This document shows positions 12,901-27,900 of a DNA stretch of 64,000 nucleotides, piece by piece. The stretch spans positions 27,841,214-27,905,213 of the forward strand of contig OX388313.1 in assembly GCA_947579605.1 (NCBI GenBank), written 5' to 3'. Position numbers and translations under genes: made by a program. Numbering within the stretch: the first letter of the stretch is position 1; the number at the start of each line of letters is the position of its first letter. The notes beneath the pieces were generated by a model. The model was not told the DNA's origin. It saw nothing but the letters and a program-made list of their open reading frames with translations, and made no database searches. The DNA is from Athripsodes cinereus. Its lineage: Eukaryota > Arthropoda > Insecta > Trichoptera > Leptoceridae.

Positions 12901-15900
12901 TATTATTTGAATTATTGTAATGATGAATGTTTGGAGTAAAACGCTAAACTAAAATCAATGGATCTGTCCACTTTTGAGTCTCGTCGGAGAGCACAGAGCA
13001 GAAACCAGCCAGAAAACTGAAAATACAATGCGTAAATTATTACAAAGACATTTTAAGATCTGGCTAGTTCTCCAATTAAGAGTGTCTCCAGCATGCACAA
13101 TTGGATAACTAATTAACATTACTTTTTCTTAAAGAAATTCCAAAACAATAGACATGTTAGTATGAATCTTGCACCAAGTAGGAGTGTTCAAAAAATCTTC
13201 TTAGAAATGATTGTCATATGTGCTAAGACCACTATTTATTTAAAATGTGTTATTTTCAAGTGCAATATTTGACCTCCAAACATTCATCATATGTTTGGAT
13301 ACTACCTCAACTTTACCGCCAAATCAATCAATTAATATGGAATTGGTATTGTTAAAATTTTCTTTCACATGATGTTGTTAGAGAGACTGAGACTGTTGGT
13401 TCCGCAAAGGAACGGCTTGATGTTATAGCGTGCGGTGTGTAACTCTGTGGAATGATTTCAGGTGGGAAGACTCCGGACATTGGCTCCAGGACGTACACTG
13501 AAATTATGAAAGAGCAGTTACTCAAGGGAGAAGAAAAGGAGGTAAGATTATTTATGTATTTTTTATGTAAAATGGCAGTGAGTGACGTAATAGTTATGTG
13601 AAAAAAATATTTTCACTTTTCATTGTTCATAAAGAGCTATTCAGGGAATCGAGTGTTCCTTTTCATGTGTGGATAAAAAACAAAAATATATTGCAGAAAA
13701 AGTATTAACATGAAGTCTGTGATCCATCATTTCCATAATACATTAAGAAAATTAATTAATTATCTCTCACACTAACTCTGTAACGCTAATGATCACTTTT
13801 GTAAATACAGTGTATTGTCATACACAAAGTAACATTTTTGTGATTTACTCTTTCAGCTGCGCAAGAAGATTATAGAGAAAGCCAAAGATGGAACACTTCA
13901 GAAGGTTTCTTCAGCGTCCAATGGTGAATCCAAGAGTGCCGCTGGCGGGCGTAAGAGAGGAAGATGGGACCAGACTGTGGAGGAGCATTTTGTGCCTGCC
14001 AAGAAAACTACAGCAACCACACCTATATCATGGGAACAGGCAGATGTATGAATTTTTTATACTTCCTTTGTATTTGCTTATAATAATATCTACAATTATA
14101 TTTTTTTTTATAAATATGAATCTGGGTTTAAAGTTAACTCAAACACACACCAAACGCCTTCAAAGTGAGCAATTTGCTTGTATTGTGAAGATGGAATAGA
14201 TTAGTTATGGGAGGGTTCGAACACAGGATATAAATTTTTATTTGAAAAATCAATGTTCCAATTCAGGGTCAAATTCTGAACCTTAATATTTTAAGAAAGT
14301 CTTGAATATTCAGACTGCATTAATTTTGTAATATGATAAAAAAAATACAATTTTATTAAGTTCTCCCTGTGTATGAGATTAATTTTAAATATTACTGTTG
14401 TTATTGCAGCGCACCCCGGCAGAACAGCGATGGGACGAGACACCTGGAGGTACTGGGAGAGGAGGTGAGACTCCCGGAGCCACTCCGGGACAAAGTACTC
14501 GAGTGTGGGACGCTACACCTGGGCACGCTACGCCAGGCAGGGAAACACCAGCACATGCACAGAGTAGGAGGAACAGATGGGATGAAACACCAAAAACTGA
14601 CAGAGGTAATATGCAAATAAATGTTTAATTATTTTAGGTAGAGATTAACACATTAATCCACTGAACAGTCAAAAATTATAATTTTTTTCTATAAAATATA
14701 TACTTCATCAGCCATCTCCATCCTTTGCTGAACATTGGCCCCCCATAATCAAATGGCGCTACGCCAAATACAAATTGTTCCTATTATAATTATTACTTTT
14801 ACTGGTTAATAAATTCTTCAAAACAAATATTTAAATGTTTTCTGCTGACACAATTTATATTTCCAGAAACACCCGGTCACAACAGCGGTTGGGCAGAAAC
14901 ACCTCGCACAGACAGGGGAGGCGATCTTATCCAAGAGACCCCCACTCCAGGAGCCTCCAAGAGACGTTCTAGATGGGATGAGACCCCTTCAGCTGCAGGG
15001 GCAGCCACCCCATCCGCTACCCCATCACAAACGACACCATCTCATGCCACACCCTCGCATGCTACTCCTTCACATACCCCTTCTCATACACCTTCTATGG
15101 CTACTCCGACACCTTCACACACACCTGTGTTTACACCTGGAGGGGTAAGTTCTTTTTCAACTTGATTTCATAGATATATAGAGAAAAATCACACATTTTT
15201 TATTCAGTAGATCTTTATTAAGACAATATAATTCTTCACAATTTAAACACTAATAGTTTACCATTGATAAACTAGTAATATGAGTCAAAATAAGTACTAC
15301 TATAATATACTATACCCTCACGCCGTGTCCCAAGTGGGGTAGGCAGAGAGAACGGAAAGCCTAACAGATCTATCTTTACACACTTCCTTCGCTTACACAC
15401 ATTCAAAGTAGGGAATGCAATCTCGATAAATCGATCGAGATTGAGCATAAAAAATGTACTTATTATTAAAATATTGTTTTATTAGCTTTTTCCAAATTTG
15501 ATAGCTTACTTCACTAATTACTATTTAAACGTTGGATAGTTAACCAAGTGAAATAATTATGTCTGAGAACAATTCAAGCTATGTGTATATGGAGGTAATT
15601 TCAAGTAAATTGAATCGAGTGCTAAGCTTGAGAAAGATTTGTTAAGGTCGGTAGAAAAAGATGGACAGCTTAATATAGAATCCTGCTGCAGGGCTACTCT
15701 TGACACAATCTAAATACGATCTTAATCTAGTCTTGATCTTGATCATACGACGCACGAAGAGACTATTGTCAAAAATACGCGCATACCGATCATGCGGTAG
15801 CGGTAGCGCGGTGTTTATGGCCAATAGTCACTTCATGCGTCGTATGATCAAGATCAAGACTAGATTAAGATCGTGTAAAGATTTTGTCAAGAGTAACCCT

Positions 15901-18900
15901 ACAGATGGAGATGATGGAAGTGATGAAGAGGATGACGATGACTATAGATTTCGTTTTTCATTTCATAGATTTGGCTTTGGAACATCGATTAATTATTTTA
16001 TTTATTTATTTATGAACAATTCACGGCGCTAGCCTTTTACATGTTATATATTTACATACATAGTTCATATGATGTATATACAAGTGTAGAATATTAAGAC
16101 ACAACAATCATGATGAAAAATCAAAAAAAAACACAAAAAAAAGAACAACACAACTATCAGTATCACAGCATAAGTTCTGAATGGAAAAAAAAGTCAATGG
16201 ATCACAAGTCAATTTGATAGTAGGTTATATTGTCAAATTTTCAATAAAAGAGTATTTATGAAATTATTTCAAACAGAAATAAATTGGACGTCAAGTAGCA
16301 CACAATTATATCGAAACTTACAAAACTCGTCAAGCTTTTTAAGAACTCGCCGGCAAAGAATGATGTCCTACAGCCTTTTATCTAGGATGAAATAGGAAAA
16401 CCCCTCCAACTGACACTAGACTGCAAAACTCGCTGGTCAAGTCTTGCGAACATGATTGATACGTACAACTCTAGTTGTACGTATAGATATCCTTTCTAAT
16501 GTGCCCATTACATTCCCCAAATTTCAGTGCACTAAATGTTGTAGCTTGCTGAGTTTGTATAGTGTAAACGCATATCTGCATTTACAAACTCAGCATGCTA
16601 AGATATTTAGTACACTAAAATTTGGAGAGTGTAATGGAGACTCAGCACTTACCTTTTCTTTAATAAAAATTGATTTTTAAAATTTCTGCTCAATTATTAT
16701 TGTGTTTTATTTACAAAAACTATAACAGTCACATATGTATGTAGTTTTTTATTCAATTTTTTGAACAAATAATAAGGTATTTTTAAAAAGTAGTCTAATC
16801 TCGATTTAATCGAGATCTCGCGAGATCTCGTCGAATTATTTGACGAGATCTCAAATGACTCAATCTCGAATTCAAATTTTGAGACGAGATCTCGATTCGT
16901 CAATCTCGAGTCGAGATTGCATTCCCTAATTCAAAGTGTACTAACTATGGTCTTATATTCTACCCCCCACTGCCAAGGAATACAAAATAAGTATAATGAG
17001 GATTATGTCATGAGATTAATATTAGTTTATTAATACTCTGTGCATTTCTATTTATAATTATACCAACGTACAGTAGGTGTGGAACAAAATAAATATTATG
17101 TCTTAGTTTCCAAAAAAATATATTTAAAAAGTGTAGTTGAAAATATCAATAATTTATCTGTGTTTTATTCTTTTCAGTCAACTCCAGTGGGTATAAAGGC
17201 CATGGGTTTGGCCACCCCATCAGCAGCCAGCCTTGCAGCTATGACTCCTGAACAGTTGCAAAGCTACAGATGGGAAAAGGAGTTGGATGAGAGGAATAGA
17301 CCATACACGGATGACGAGCTAGAGTCCATGTTCCCACCGGGATACAAAGTCTTGCCACCACCTGCTGGTGAGTATATTAAGTTTTAGTTAATTTATTTTT
17401 TGATAAAAATACAAGAATTAGATAAAATGAATGATTTCCTATATAATCTTAGATCTCAATCTAGGTGATCATACAACGCTAAATGTTATTTATTTTGTGC
17501 AGGTTATGTTCCTATTCGCACCCCCGCTCGCAAGCTCACCGCCACCCCAACTCCTGGTGCCAACACCCCCCTGGGATTTTTTATGCAACAAGAAGAAGCT
17601 GGCTCAGCTAGTCGACTCCTGGATGCTCAGCCCAAACACCCCAACTTGCCCTTCATGAAACCCGAGGATGCGCAATATTTTGACAAACTGCTCACAGATG
17701 TGGATGAAGATTCTCTACCGCCTGAGGAACAAAAAGAAAGAAAGATCATGAAACTCTTGCTTAAGATAAAGGTGAGTTGTTTATTTTTTTTCGTTTACAA
17801 ATTCATACAGTTAGTACAGAAAATTTTAAGTGACAAAATGAAGACAGCCAAATTATTTGAAATTTTAATTCACTGCAACATTAATAATTTTATGTTATTA
17901 TAGACAACTTATTAAATTGAATAAATATATGAATAAACATCGAGAAATATGCCTGTTGTTGAGTAGAAAACAATTCTAAAATGCTTAATGTTCTTTTTTT
18001 TTCAGAATGGCACCCCACCAATGTGCAAAGCAGCCCTACGCCAAATAACAGACAGGGCGAGGGAGTTTGGTGCCGGTCCACTCTTCAATCAGATCCTTCC
18101 TCTGCTTATGAGTCCCACACTTGAAGACCAGGAGAGACATTTGCTCGTTAAAGTCATAGACAGAATCCTTTACAAACTTGATGACTTGGTCAGACCATAT
18201 GTGCACAAGGTAACAAAATCTTTGCTTAGTTTTTATATTTTTATGATTAGATACCATTGCACCAAATCTACATCAAACATAAAAATGAATAGTGAAAGCA
18301 TTATAAAAAGTGATGACGCTGGCTGCTTCCCGTTGATCCCTCCTCTCCTTTAAAGTTGCCACTCCTTTAAATATCTTATTTATTATTAGCATGGAGAGAA
18401 CAATCTGTCTGCTTATTACAGCAGTTAATCCACTGACTATCCCACTTATAAAAGATGGCATGATAATATAGATAGATAGTGAATTTAAAAGAAAAACAAT
18501 GTTTACTTTCTGTTTGTAAACAATGTTTTTTTTGTTGTTGAGTGGTTCAAGAACAAAAGTGTTAGTTTTGAGTCTAATGTTATTCATAGTGAAAGTAAAT
18601 ATTGTTTTATTTTTCTTTTTTATTCAATTTAATCCGTCACTTGTCACTCCGTGTATAAAAAAGTTAAGTTTTTTAAATTCATTTAACATTGTTTTTATTT
18701 TGAATTCATTAAAAGAACATTCGCAAAGTTATTCCTAATATAATACAAGCATAAAGATATAGATCATTATGGCTGTGGTTTTTTTTACAGATTCTCGTGG
18801 TTATAGAACCGCTGTTGATTGATGAAGATTACCATGCACGTGTAGAGGGCAGAGAGATTATCAGTAACTTAGCCAAGGCAGCAGGCCTCGCCACCATGAT

Positions 18901-21900
18901 CTCCACAATGAGACCTGATATAGACAATATTGATGAGTACGTCAGAAACACAACTGCAAGAGCCTTCGCTGTCGTAGCTTCCGCTTTAGGTGAGTAAATA
19001 AAAAATTTATTACTTGCTTCATTTAGAATGGAATAACACTCTTGAAATTCAACATATTTCTATTGACTAAGCCTATGTAGTTAGAGAAAAATCATCACAT
19101 TTTTAATGAATATTGATTTTTTGTTTGTTAATAAGATACTTGTAATTTTGTTATCCAAGAAAATGCTCTACAGATTTTTTGCATAACACGAGAAGTTCTC
19201 CACTACTAGTTTGCTAAATATCTCTGTATTGGATATGCAAACAAACATTCAACTTCCATATTTATGAATGGACTTGAATATTTATATGGGGATCCCTACA
19301 AAAATAATCAAAGTATAGAAAGAGTTATACACATGGCAATAATCAAAGTTTGAATTCGTTCCAAAAGCGTTGATAAAAATTATATGTCTGTACGTGCATT
19401 TTAAATAATACATTAATTTTTATTACAGGTATTCCATCTCTCCTCCCCTTCTTGAAAGCTGTGTGTCGCTCCAAGAAATCGTGGCAAGCTCGTCACACAG
19501 GAATCAAGATTGTCCAACAGATTGCCATCCTTATGGGCTGCGCTATCTTACCACATCTAAAGAGCTTGGTGGAGATTATCGAACATGGTATGACAAATAC
19601 ATAATTGACTTTATATCTGGAGAAAGAACACTTAAGCCAAAAGGGCAATCTGGTATTTAAAGATTTCAACTGTATCTGTACTATACCATCATAGCATCTT
19701 CCACAAGTAGAGTAGCCAGTGATATCATTCAATCAATTGTGCTCACAACAATTTCAATTGTTTCCTATTCAATATTATTTACATTATATAATTGAATATT
19801 AATTATTTATCAATTATTTTATCACTCTTTAATTTACATATGACATGTACTCAATGTCACAAATGATCATTACATCTGATTTAAAAAAAATCAAGATGGT
19901 TATGATAATTTTTATTTGGTCATGGCAACATTTCTATTAAATCCAATTGTCAGTGACAATGAGTATTATTTATTAATAACATTTATCACTGCACAATTTA
20001 TTTATAACCTTCTAAATACTAAATATCAAGTGTCTTAACTGGACACTCCTAAACCTTTGTAAAAGAGATCGAAAGTCGTATTCCATCATTTCTCTTTCTA
20101 TACTTCACAAAGAAAATAATATAAATTTTGATGAATTAAAAATAATAGTAATAATAGTCAGATCCTGATTCTTGTAGATATAACACCTTCGAGTTGATTT
20201 AGTAAAAGTGTGGTGCTATAGAAGTTGTTCTACAATAATTAAACTAACAATTGTTTATTACATTCTAGGTTTGGTCGATGACCAACAGAAAGTAAGAACA
20301 ATCACTGCGTTGGCCAGTGCAGCTTTAGCTGAGGCAGCCACTCCGTACGGTATTGAGTCATTCGACTCTGTACTGAAACCGTTGTGGAAGGGTATCCGTA
20401 CACACAGGGGCAAGGGTCTCGCCGCTTTCCTGAAGGCTATCGGTAACTTGATTCCACTTATGGATGCCGAATATGCCAACTATTATACCAGAGAAGTGAT
20501 GCTTATCCTTATCAGAGAGTTCCAGTCTCCTGATGAGGAAATGAAGAAGATTGTCTTGAAGGTACTATTTTTTTCTTAATCATTATTTATCGTTTTGGCG
20601 ATAATATTGTAGTAGTTTCCAAAACATTATGATAAATGTTTGAAGTAGGTAATCTAGCAAATATAAAATTAAATATTGCTGAATGCAAAAAAATATTTTA
20701 ATAGAAGCCTTAGAAATTAATTATTATAAAAATATAGTAAATAAAATTGGCAACCCTAATAAATCCCGCTCCTGTCTTCGTTAACCCTTCCTCATACTCC
20801 ATCACCCTAACCTACTACTTGACTACAACTCCTTCCCCTCCCTCTTGCCCCTTAACTCTCCTTTCACGATACAAGCTTTTAGCTTACTGTGAAAAGTGTA
20901 CATATAAGGTTGTATTTTGGTCTATGACAAAAACCCAGATACATCTTTTTAAAAAAAATCTTTTTTCAATAACTTTGCTTGTATAATTAGTTTTGACCAC
21001 CGAAACCATAGTTGACTTGTATATTAATTACTCTCTTTTGTTTATAGGTAGTAAAGCAGTGTTGCGCAACAGATGGTGTAGAGTCCCAGTACATAATGGA
21101 TGAGATCCTGCCGCACTTCTTCAAGCACTTCTGGAACCACCGTATGGCTCTGGAGAGGAGAAACTACAGGCAACTTGTGGACACCACTGTCGAGATTGCA
21201 AACAAGGTGAGATTCTTAAGATTTATATAAAACTAAATACATCCGCACGGTGAGTAAGAGTTTGATGGAAGCTACAGGTTTTCTGGAAAAGTCTTTATTT
21301 TAAAATATTTTCTTGCAAAATCTGTTTCATTTTTTGTATTAATATTCCCAATTTTTTCCCCAGGTTGGAGCTAGTGAGATCATTAACAGAGTGGTGGATG
21401 ACCTAAAAGATGAAAACGAATTATACAGGAAGATGGTGATGGAGACCATTGAGAAAATCATGGGCAACCTGGGAGCTGCAGATATAGACTCCAGACTTGA
21501 AGAACAACTTATTGACGGCATCCTATACGCATTCCAGGAACAGACTACAGAGGTACCATAACACAAAATTTTAAATACAAATATATATCATCCAATTATT
21601 TTTGTGACTGGCCTCTTTATACAATACTTGGATTCAAAGCACAGAGAGAACGACCTGTATTAGTATGTTTATTACATGTCGTGTGTTGGTTCCAAACTTC
21701 ATATATATAGCTGGAAAATTAGTGATCATTATTTGGTTAAAATTCACATGTTTTTCAAATGATGTTTGTTTAATAGTTTTTATTTCAGATAGTGAGCCAA
21801 ATTTTAAATTGCAATATCCCGATTTTATAATAAAATATGTACCTAGTTTCAGCTACTCTAAATTATCATTCTTTATTCTTATTAAAATGAAATTAAGTTT

Positions 21901-24900
21901 CTTTATTTATTAAACTTTGACTAATTGTGTGTTATTTCAGGATGTTGTAATGTTGAGTGGTTTCGGAACAATCGTAAACCAGCTGGGCAAGAGAGTGAAA
22001 CCATACCTGCCCCAGATCTGTGGTACCATCCTGTGGAGGCTGAACAATAAATCTGCCAAAGTGAGACAACAGGCTGCCGATCTTATTGCGAGGATAGCTC
22101 TAGTCATGAAGACCTGTCAGGAAGTATGAAATAAAGTTATCTGATCATAAAATAGTGGTTTATATTAAAATATGTACATCTTCTTTCTCTTGTCTTAGTT
22201 GAGTCAGAGGTGCATTGCACCTATATACTTATTACAGAGATCCTTATCCACTACAGACCCCCTAGACAAACATGCACTTGGCGATCGACTACAAACGAAT
22301 TTTCGACTATAACCGCAACAATAACGCATAATTATATGGTACATGTAGGTAGATTGTCGAAAAGTTCGCCAGTAGTCGATCGCTTAGTACAGTTTGTCTA
22401 CGGCCCCTGGTTCTAGGACCTCATATAAATGTAACAGTCCTCTAAAGGTTTCCATGTGGTCTCAGAATTGATAAAGTGCTTCCTAGAAATATTTTCCTGT
22501 AAAATTCAGATGTATTGTTAATTCAAAAGTTTTCCTGTATACAATTTAACTGAGGGATGTCACCTTTCCTAGATATTTCTATTTTTTTTTTATTAAATAT
22601 GTACTGCTAAACTCTCACTCTGTGCAATAGTACATAGACGTGACTCTTTGGCACCCTATTGGTAATGATGGAGTAATCTTGTATGGTTTTTAATGACAAT
22701 GTTTCCAAATCTGCGTATTTATTCATTATTTTTCATCAAGATTCAAATATTTTTATTAGCATCAATATTAATATTTATTTCATAACTCACAAACTGTGAG
22801 ATCTGCTAGGACATTAGTAATATGTTATTATCTGGTTATCATCTGGTTGTCATCAATATTAATATTTATTTCATAACTCACAAACTGTGAGATCTGCTAG
22901 GACATTAGTAATATGTTATTATCTGGTTATCATCTGGTTGTCATCAATATTAATATTTATTTCATAACTCACAAACTGTGAGATCTGCTAGGACATTAGT
23001 AATATGTTATTATCTGGTTATCATCTGGTTGTCATCAATATTAATATTTATTTCATAACTCACAAACTGTGAGATCTGCTAGGACATTAGTAATATGTTA
23101 TTATCTGGTTATCATCTGGTTGTCATCAATATTAATATTTATTTCATAACTCACAAACTGTGAGATCTGCTAGGACATTAGTAATATGTTATTATCTGGT
23201 TATCATCTGGTTGTCATCAATATTAATATTTATTTCATAACTCACGAACTGTGAGATCTGCTAGGACATTAGTAATATGTTATTATCTGGTTTCAGGAAA
23301 AACTAATGGGTCATTTAGGTGTGGTGCTGTATGAGTACCTTGGAGAAGAATATCCTGAAGTACTGGGCTCCATTTTGGGGGCCCTCAAGGCTATTGTCAA
23401 TGTTATAGGAATGACCAAAATGACACCTCCCATCAAAGATCTTCTGCCGAGACTAACACCCATATTGAAGAACAGGTCAGTATAAGATTTATTCTAGTAC
23501 AAAGTAATTATATTTTCAGTGTTGAAAAATCAATTATTTATTTTCTTTTTTTGCTTATAACACAACTTTTTCGTTCTTCTTGTTCTCAAGAATTGTTCTT
23601 CTTTTCCTATAACTTGCAAAATGTCATCTGCCTATCTCTTACGAGGTTGTAATTTAGAGATTGTTTTGATGTTTGCAAATATGTTCCATAACTTAAAAAA
23701 TATTATAATTTATGGTTTGTCTAAGAATAACCACTTAAGCTTGTGTAAAGTTTCGAAAAGCTCATAATAACATTTGTTTTATTATCTTTCAGACATGAGA
23801 AAGTACAGGAAAATTGCATAGATTTAGTTGGCAGAATAGCAGACAGAGGTCCTGAGTATGTATCTGCCAGAGAATGGATGAGGATCTGCTTTGAGTTGCT
23901 GGAGTTACTCAAGGCACATAAGAAAGCCATCAGAAGAGCCACAGTAAACACATTTGGTTATATTGCAAAGGCTATTGGACCGCATGATGTACTGGCGACA
24001 CTACTCAACAATCTTAAAGTACAAGAAAGGCAAAACAGGTACAATTTTTTTTAGTATTGCATAGTCATTTAGTTAAAAAAAATTAAAGGCTATAAAAAAG
24101 ATCCATACCACATTAAATGTACAATATTTAAATTTTTTCACCAACTTAGGAGAAATTCAGTGATAACAATGTAATAATTGGTAAACGAATTCTTATGCAA
24201 TTAGTTAACCAGTCAAACATTATTACTACCTATTGTGAAATCACTCTATGTATTTTTGTCACTGTTAAAAAGTACTCCCTCTGCGATTCACTAAAAAACT
24301 TTTGTTGATAAATTGCACATTACTTTATTATGAAAAAATTTGGTTTCAAAACTTTTTTCTCAAGTACATTGTATTAATATTATTCTTTTGTTTATTCCAG
24401 AGTATGTTCAACTGTAGCCATAGCCATTGTAGCAGAAACCTGTTCTCCATTCACAGTCCTGCCTGCACTAATGACAGAATATAGAGTGCCAGAATTGAAT
24501 GTACAGAATGGTGTCCTCAAATCACTCTCTTTCCTTTTTGAATACATCGGAGAGATGGGGAAAGACTATATCTATGCTGTGTGCCCTCTCTTAGAAGATG
24601 CTCTCATGGACAGGTATATATTTATCTAATTATACCAAAATAACATCTCTCACAAGGGAATGGCCCGTAGACTTATTAAGTGCTATAAACATACAGTTTG
24701 TCCTTCCCTACATACAAAAAATATGACATTCGAGATGGGCAACATAGTACGTATACTTTTTCATGTGAGATTTAACTTATATTATTATAGCCACATCCAA
24801 AGGTTTGGCAACCACAAAACTAGGTTGTTCAACTTTAGACTTGCTACCCATCCTTGAAGAATTATTAAGGACATGTATACAATTTTTTTTATTATATAAT

Positions 24901-27900
24901 GTGGAGTACCCAATATAATGTGCCCTTACAAGGATAACTCAGAATCTTTAAACTTGTAGTTCAACTGGCATCAAATATCCCTGAGAGATTTTTACGTAAA
25001 ATAATATTTACTTTTCTTTCCACAGGGACTTGGTTCACAGACAGACGGCGTGTGCAGCCATCAAACACATGGCATTGGGTGTGTATGGATTCGGCTGTGA
25101 AGACGCTCTAATACATCTTCTGAATCACGTTTGGCCAAATATATTCGAGACTTCCCCTCATTTAGTGCAAGCATTCATGGATGCAATCGAGGGTCTCAGA
25201 GTAGCACTAGGTCCTATTAAAATATTGCAGTATGCTTTACAGGTAAATTATTATATATTTGTTACCGTAAAAATTGTGTCATATCTAGTGAGAGTGCGAC
25301 TCCTAAAATAAATTATCATTAAACAAATTTATTTTTCGCCAACCTATTCGCCATTTGAATGTTTACTTGCTACTGGTCTGACCTTCATAATATGTACAAG
25401 CTATTGCTTAGTATATGGAGTACATTAGGATTTATCTTGAATCTAGTTTTATTCCTTAATAAATATTTATTTGAATGTTTACTTGCTACTGGTCTGACCT
25501 TCATAATATGTACAAGCTATTGCTTAGTACCTATATGGAGTACATTAGGATTTATCTTGAATCTAGTTTTATTCCTTAATAAATATTTATTTGAATGTTT
25601 ACTTGCTACTGGTCTGACCTTCATAATATGTACAAGCTATTGCTTAGTACCTATATGGAGTACATTAGGATGTATCTTGAATCTAGTTTTATTCCTTAAT
25701 AAATATTTATTTGAATGTTTACTTGCTACTGGTCTGACCTTCATAATATGTACAAGCTATTGCTTAGTATATGGAGTACATTAGGATTTATCTTGAATCT
25801 AGTTTTATTCCTTAATAAATATTTATTTGAATGTTTACTTGCTACTGGTCTGACCTTCATAATATGTACAAGCTATTGCTTAGTATATGGAGTACATTAG
25901 GATTTATCTTGAATCTAGTTTTATTCCTTAATAAATATTTATTTGAATGTTTACTTGCTACTGGTCTGACCTTCATAATATGTACAAGCTATTGCTTAGT
26001 ATATGGAGTACATTAGGATTTATCTTGAATCTAGTTTTATTCCTTAATAAATATTTATTTGAATGTTTACTTGCTACTGGTCTGACCTTCATAATATGTA
26101 CAAGCTATTGCTTAGTACCTATATGGAGTACATTAGGATTTATCTTGAATCTAGTTTTATTCCTTAATAAATATTTATTTGAATGTTTACTTGCTACTGG
26201 TCTGACCTTCATAATATGTACAAGCTATTGCTTAGTATATGGAGTACATTAGGATTTATCTTGAATCTAGTTTTATTCCTTAATAAATATTTATTTGAAT
26301 GTTTACTTGCTACTGGTCTGACCTTCATAATATGTACAAGCTATTGCTTAGTACCTATATGGAGTACATTAGGATTTATCTTGAATCTAGTTTTATTCCT
26401 TAATAAATATTTATTTGAATGTTTACTTGCTACTGGTCTGACCTTCATAATATGTACAAGCTATTGCTTAGTATATGGAGTACATTAGGATTTATCTTGA
26501 ATCTAGTTTTATTCCTTAATAAATATTTATTTGAATGTTTACTTGCTACTGGTCTGACCTTCATAATATGTACAAGCTATTGCTTAGTATATGGAGTACA
26601 TTAGGATTTATCTTGAATCTAGTTTTATTCCTTAATAAATATTTATTTGAATGTTTACTTGCTACTGGTCTGACCTTCATAATATGTACAAGCTATTGCT
26701 TAGTACCTATATGGAGTACATTAGGATTTATCTTGAATCTAGTTTTATTCCTTAATAAATATTTATTTGAATGTTTACTTGCTACTGGTCTGACCTTCAT
26801 AATATGTACAAGCTATTGCTTAGTATATGGAGTACATTAGGATTTATCTTGAATCTAGTTTTATTCCTTAATAAATATTTATTTGAATGTTTACTTGCTA
26901 CTGGTCTGACCTTCATAATATGTACAAGCTATTGCTTAGTACCTATATGGAGTACATTAGGATTTATCTTGAATCTAGTTTTATTCCTTAATAAATATTT
27001 ATTTGAATGTTTACTTGCTACTGGTCTGACCTTCATAATATGTACAAGCTATTGCTTAGTACCTATATGGAGTACATTAGGATTTATCTTGAATCTAGTT
27101 TTATTCCTTAATAAATATTTATTTGAATGTTTACTTGCTACTGGTCTGACCTTCATAATATGTACAAGCTATTGCTTAGTATATGGAGTACATTAGGATT
27201 TATCTTGAATCTAGTTTTATTCCTTAATAAATATTTATTTGAATGTTTACTTGCTACTGGTCTGACCTTCATAATATGTACAAGCTATTGCTTAGTACCT
27301 ATATGGAGTACATTAGGATTTATCTTGAATCTAGTTTTATTCCTTAATAAATATTTATTTGAATGTTTACTTGCTACTGGTCTGACCTTCATAATATGTA
27401 CAAGCTATTGCTTAGTACCTATATGGAGTACATTAGGATTTATCTTGAATCTAGTTTTATTCCTTAATAAATATTTATTTGAATGTTTACTTGCTACTGG
27501 TCTGACCTTCATAATATGTACAAGCTATTGCTTAGTACCTATATGGAGTACATTAGGATTTATCTTGAATCTAGTTTTATTCCTTAATAAATATTTATTT
27601 GAATGTTTACTTGCTACTGGTCTGACCTTCATAATATGTACAAGCTATTGCTTAGTATATGGAGTACATTAGGATTTATCTTGAATCTAGTTTTATTCCT
27701 TAATAAATATTTATTTGAATGTTTACTTGCTACTGGTCTGACCTTCATAATATGTACAAGCTATTGCTTAGTACCTATATGGAGTACATTAGGATTTATC
27801 TTGAATCTAGTTTTATTCCTTAATAAATATTTATTTGAATGTTTACTTGCTACTGGTCTGACCTTCATAATATGTACAAGCTATTGCTTAGTATATGGAG

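Larger units (their letters stand above)
15409..16928. mobile_element. Non-autonomous hAT-like element with nested repeats
   Basis: The ends are inverted repeats (TAGGGAATGCAATCTCGA at left; its reverse complement at right, ending TTGCATTCCCTA) flanked by the perfect 8-bp duplication ATTCAAAG (15401-15408 and 16929-16936). The right end is rich in tandem tctcga/gagatc motifs. No transposase frame is present in its 1,520 bp. Two further inverted-repeat elements lie inside (15688-15903 and 16500-16648). It sits in SF3B1 intron 7. Confidence 0.85.

Noticed and set aside
14369..14628. Alternative frames over SF3B1 exon 6
   Set aside because: The in-phase reading with the RWDETP motifs fits SF3B1; the others are shadows.
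22760..23291. CRISPR-like spaced direct repeats
   Set aside because: The whole 91-bp unit repeats without unique spacers; this is an intronic minisatellite in an insect genome.
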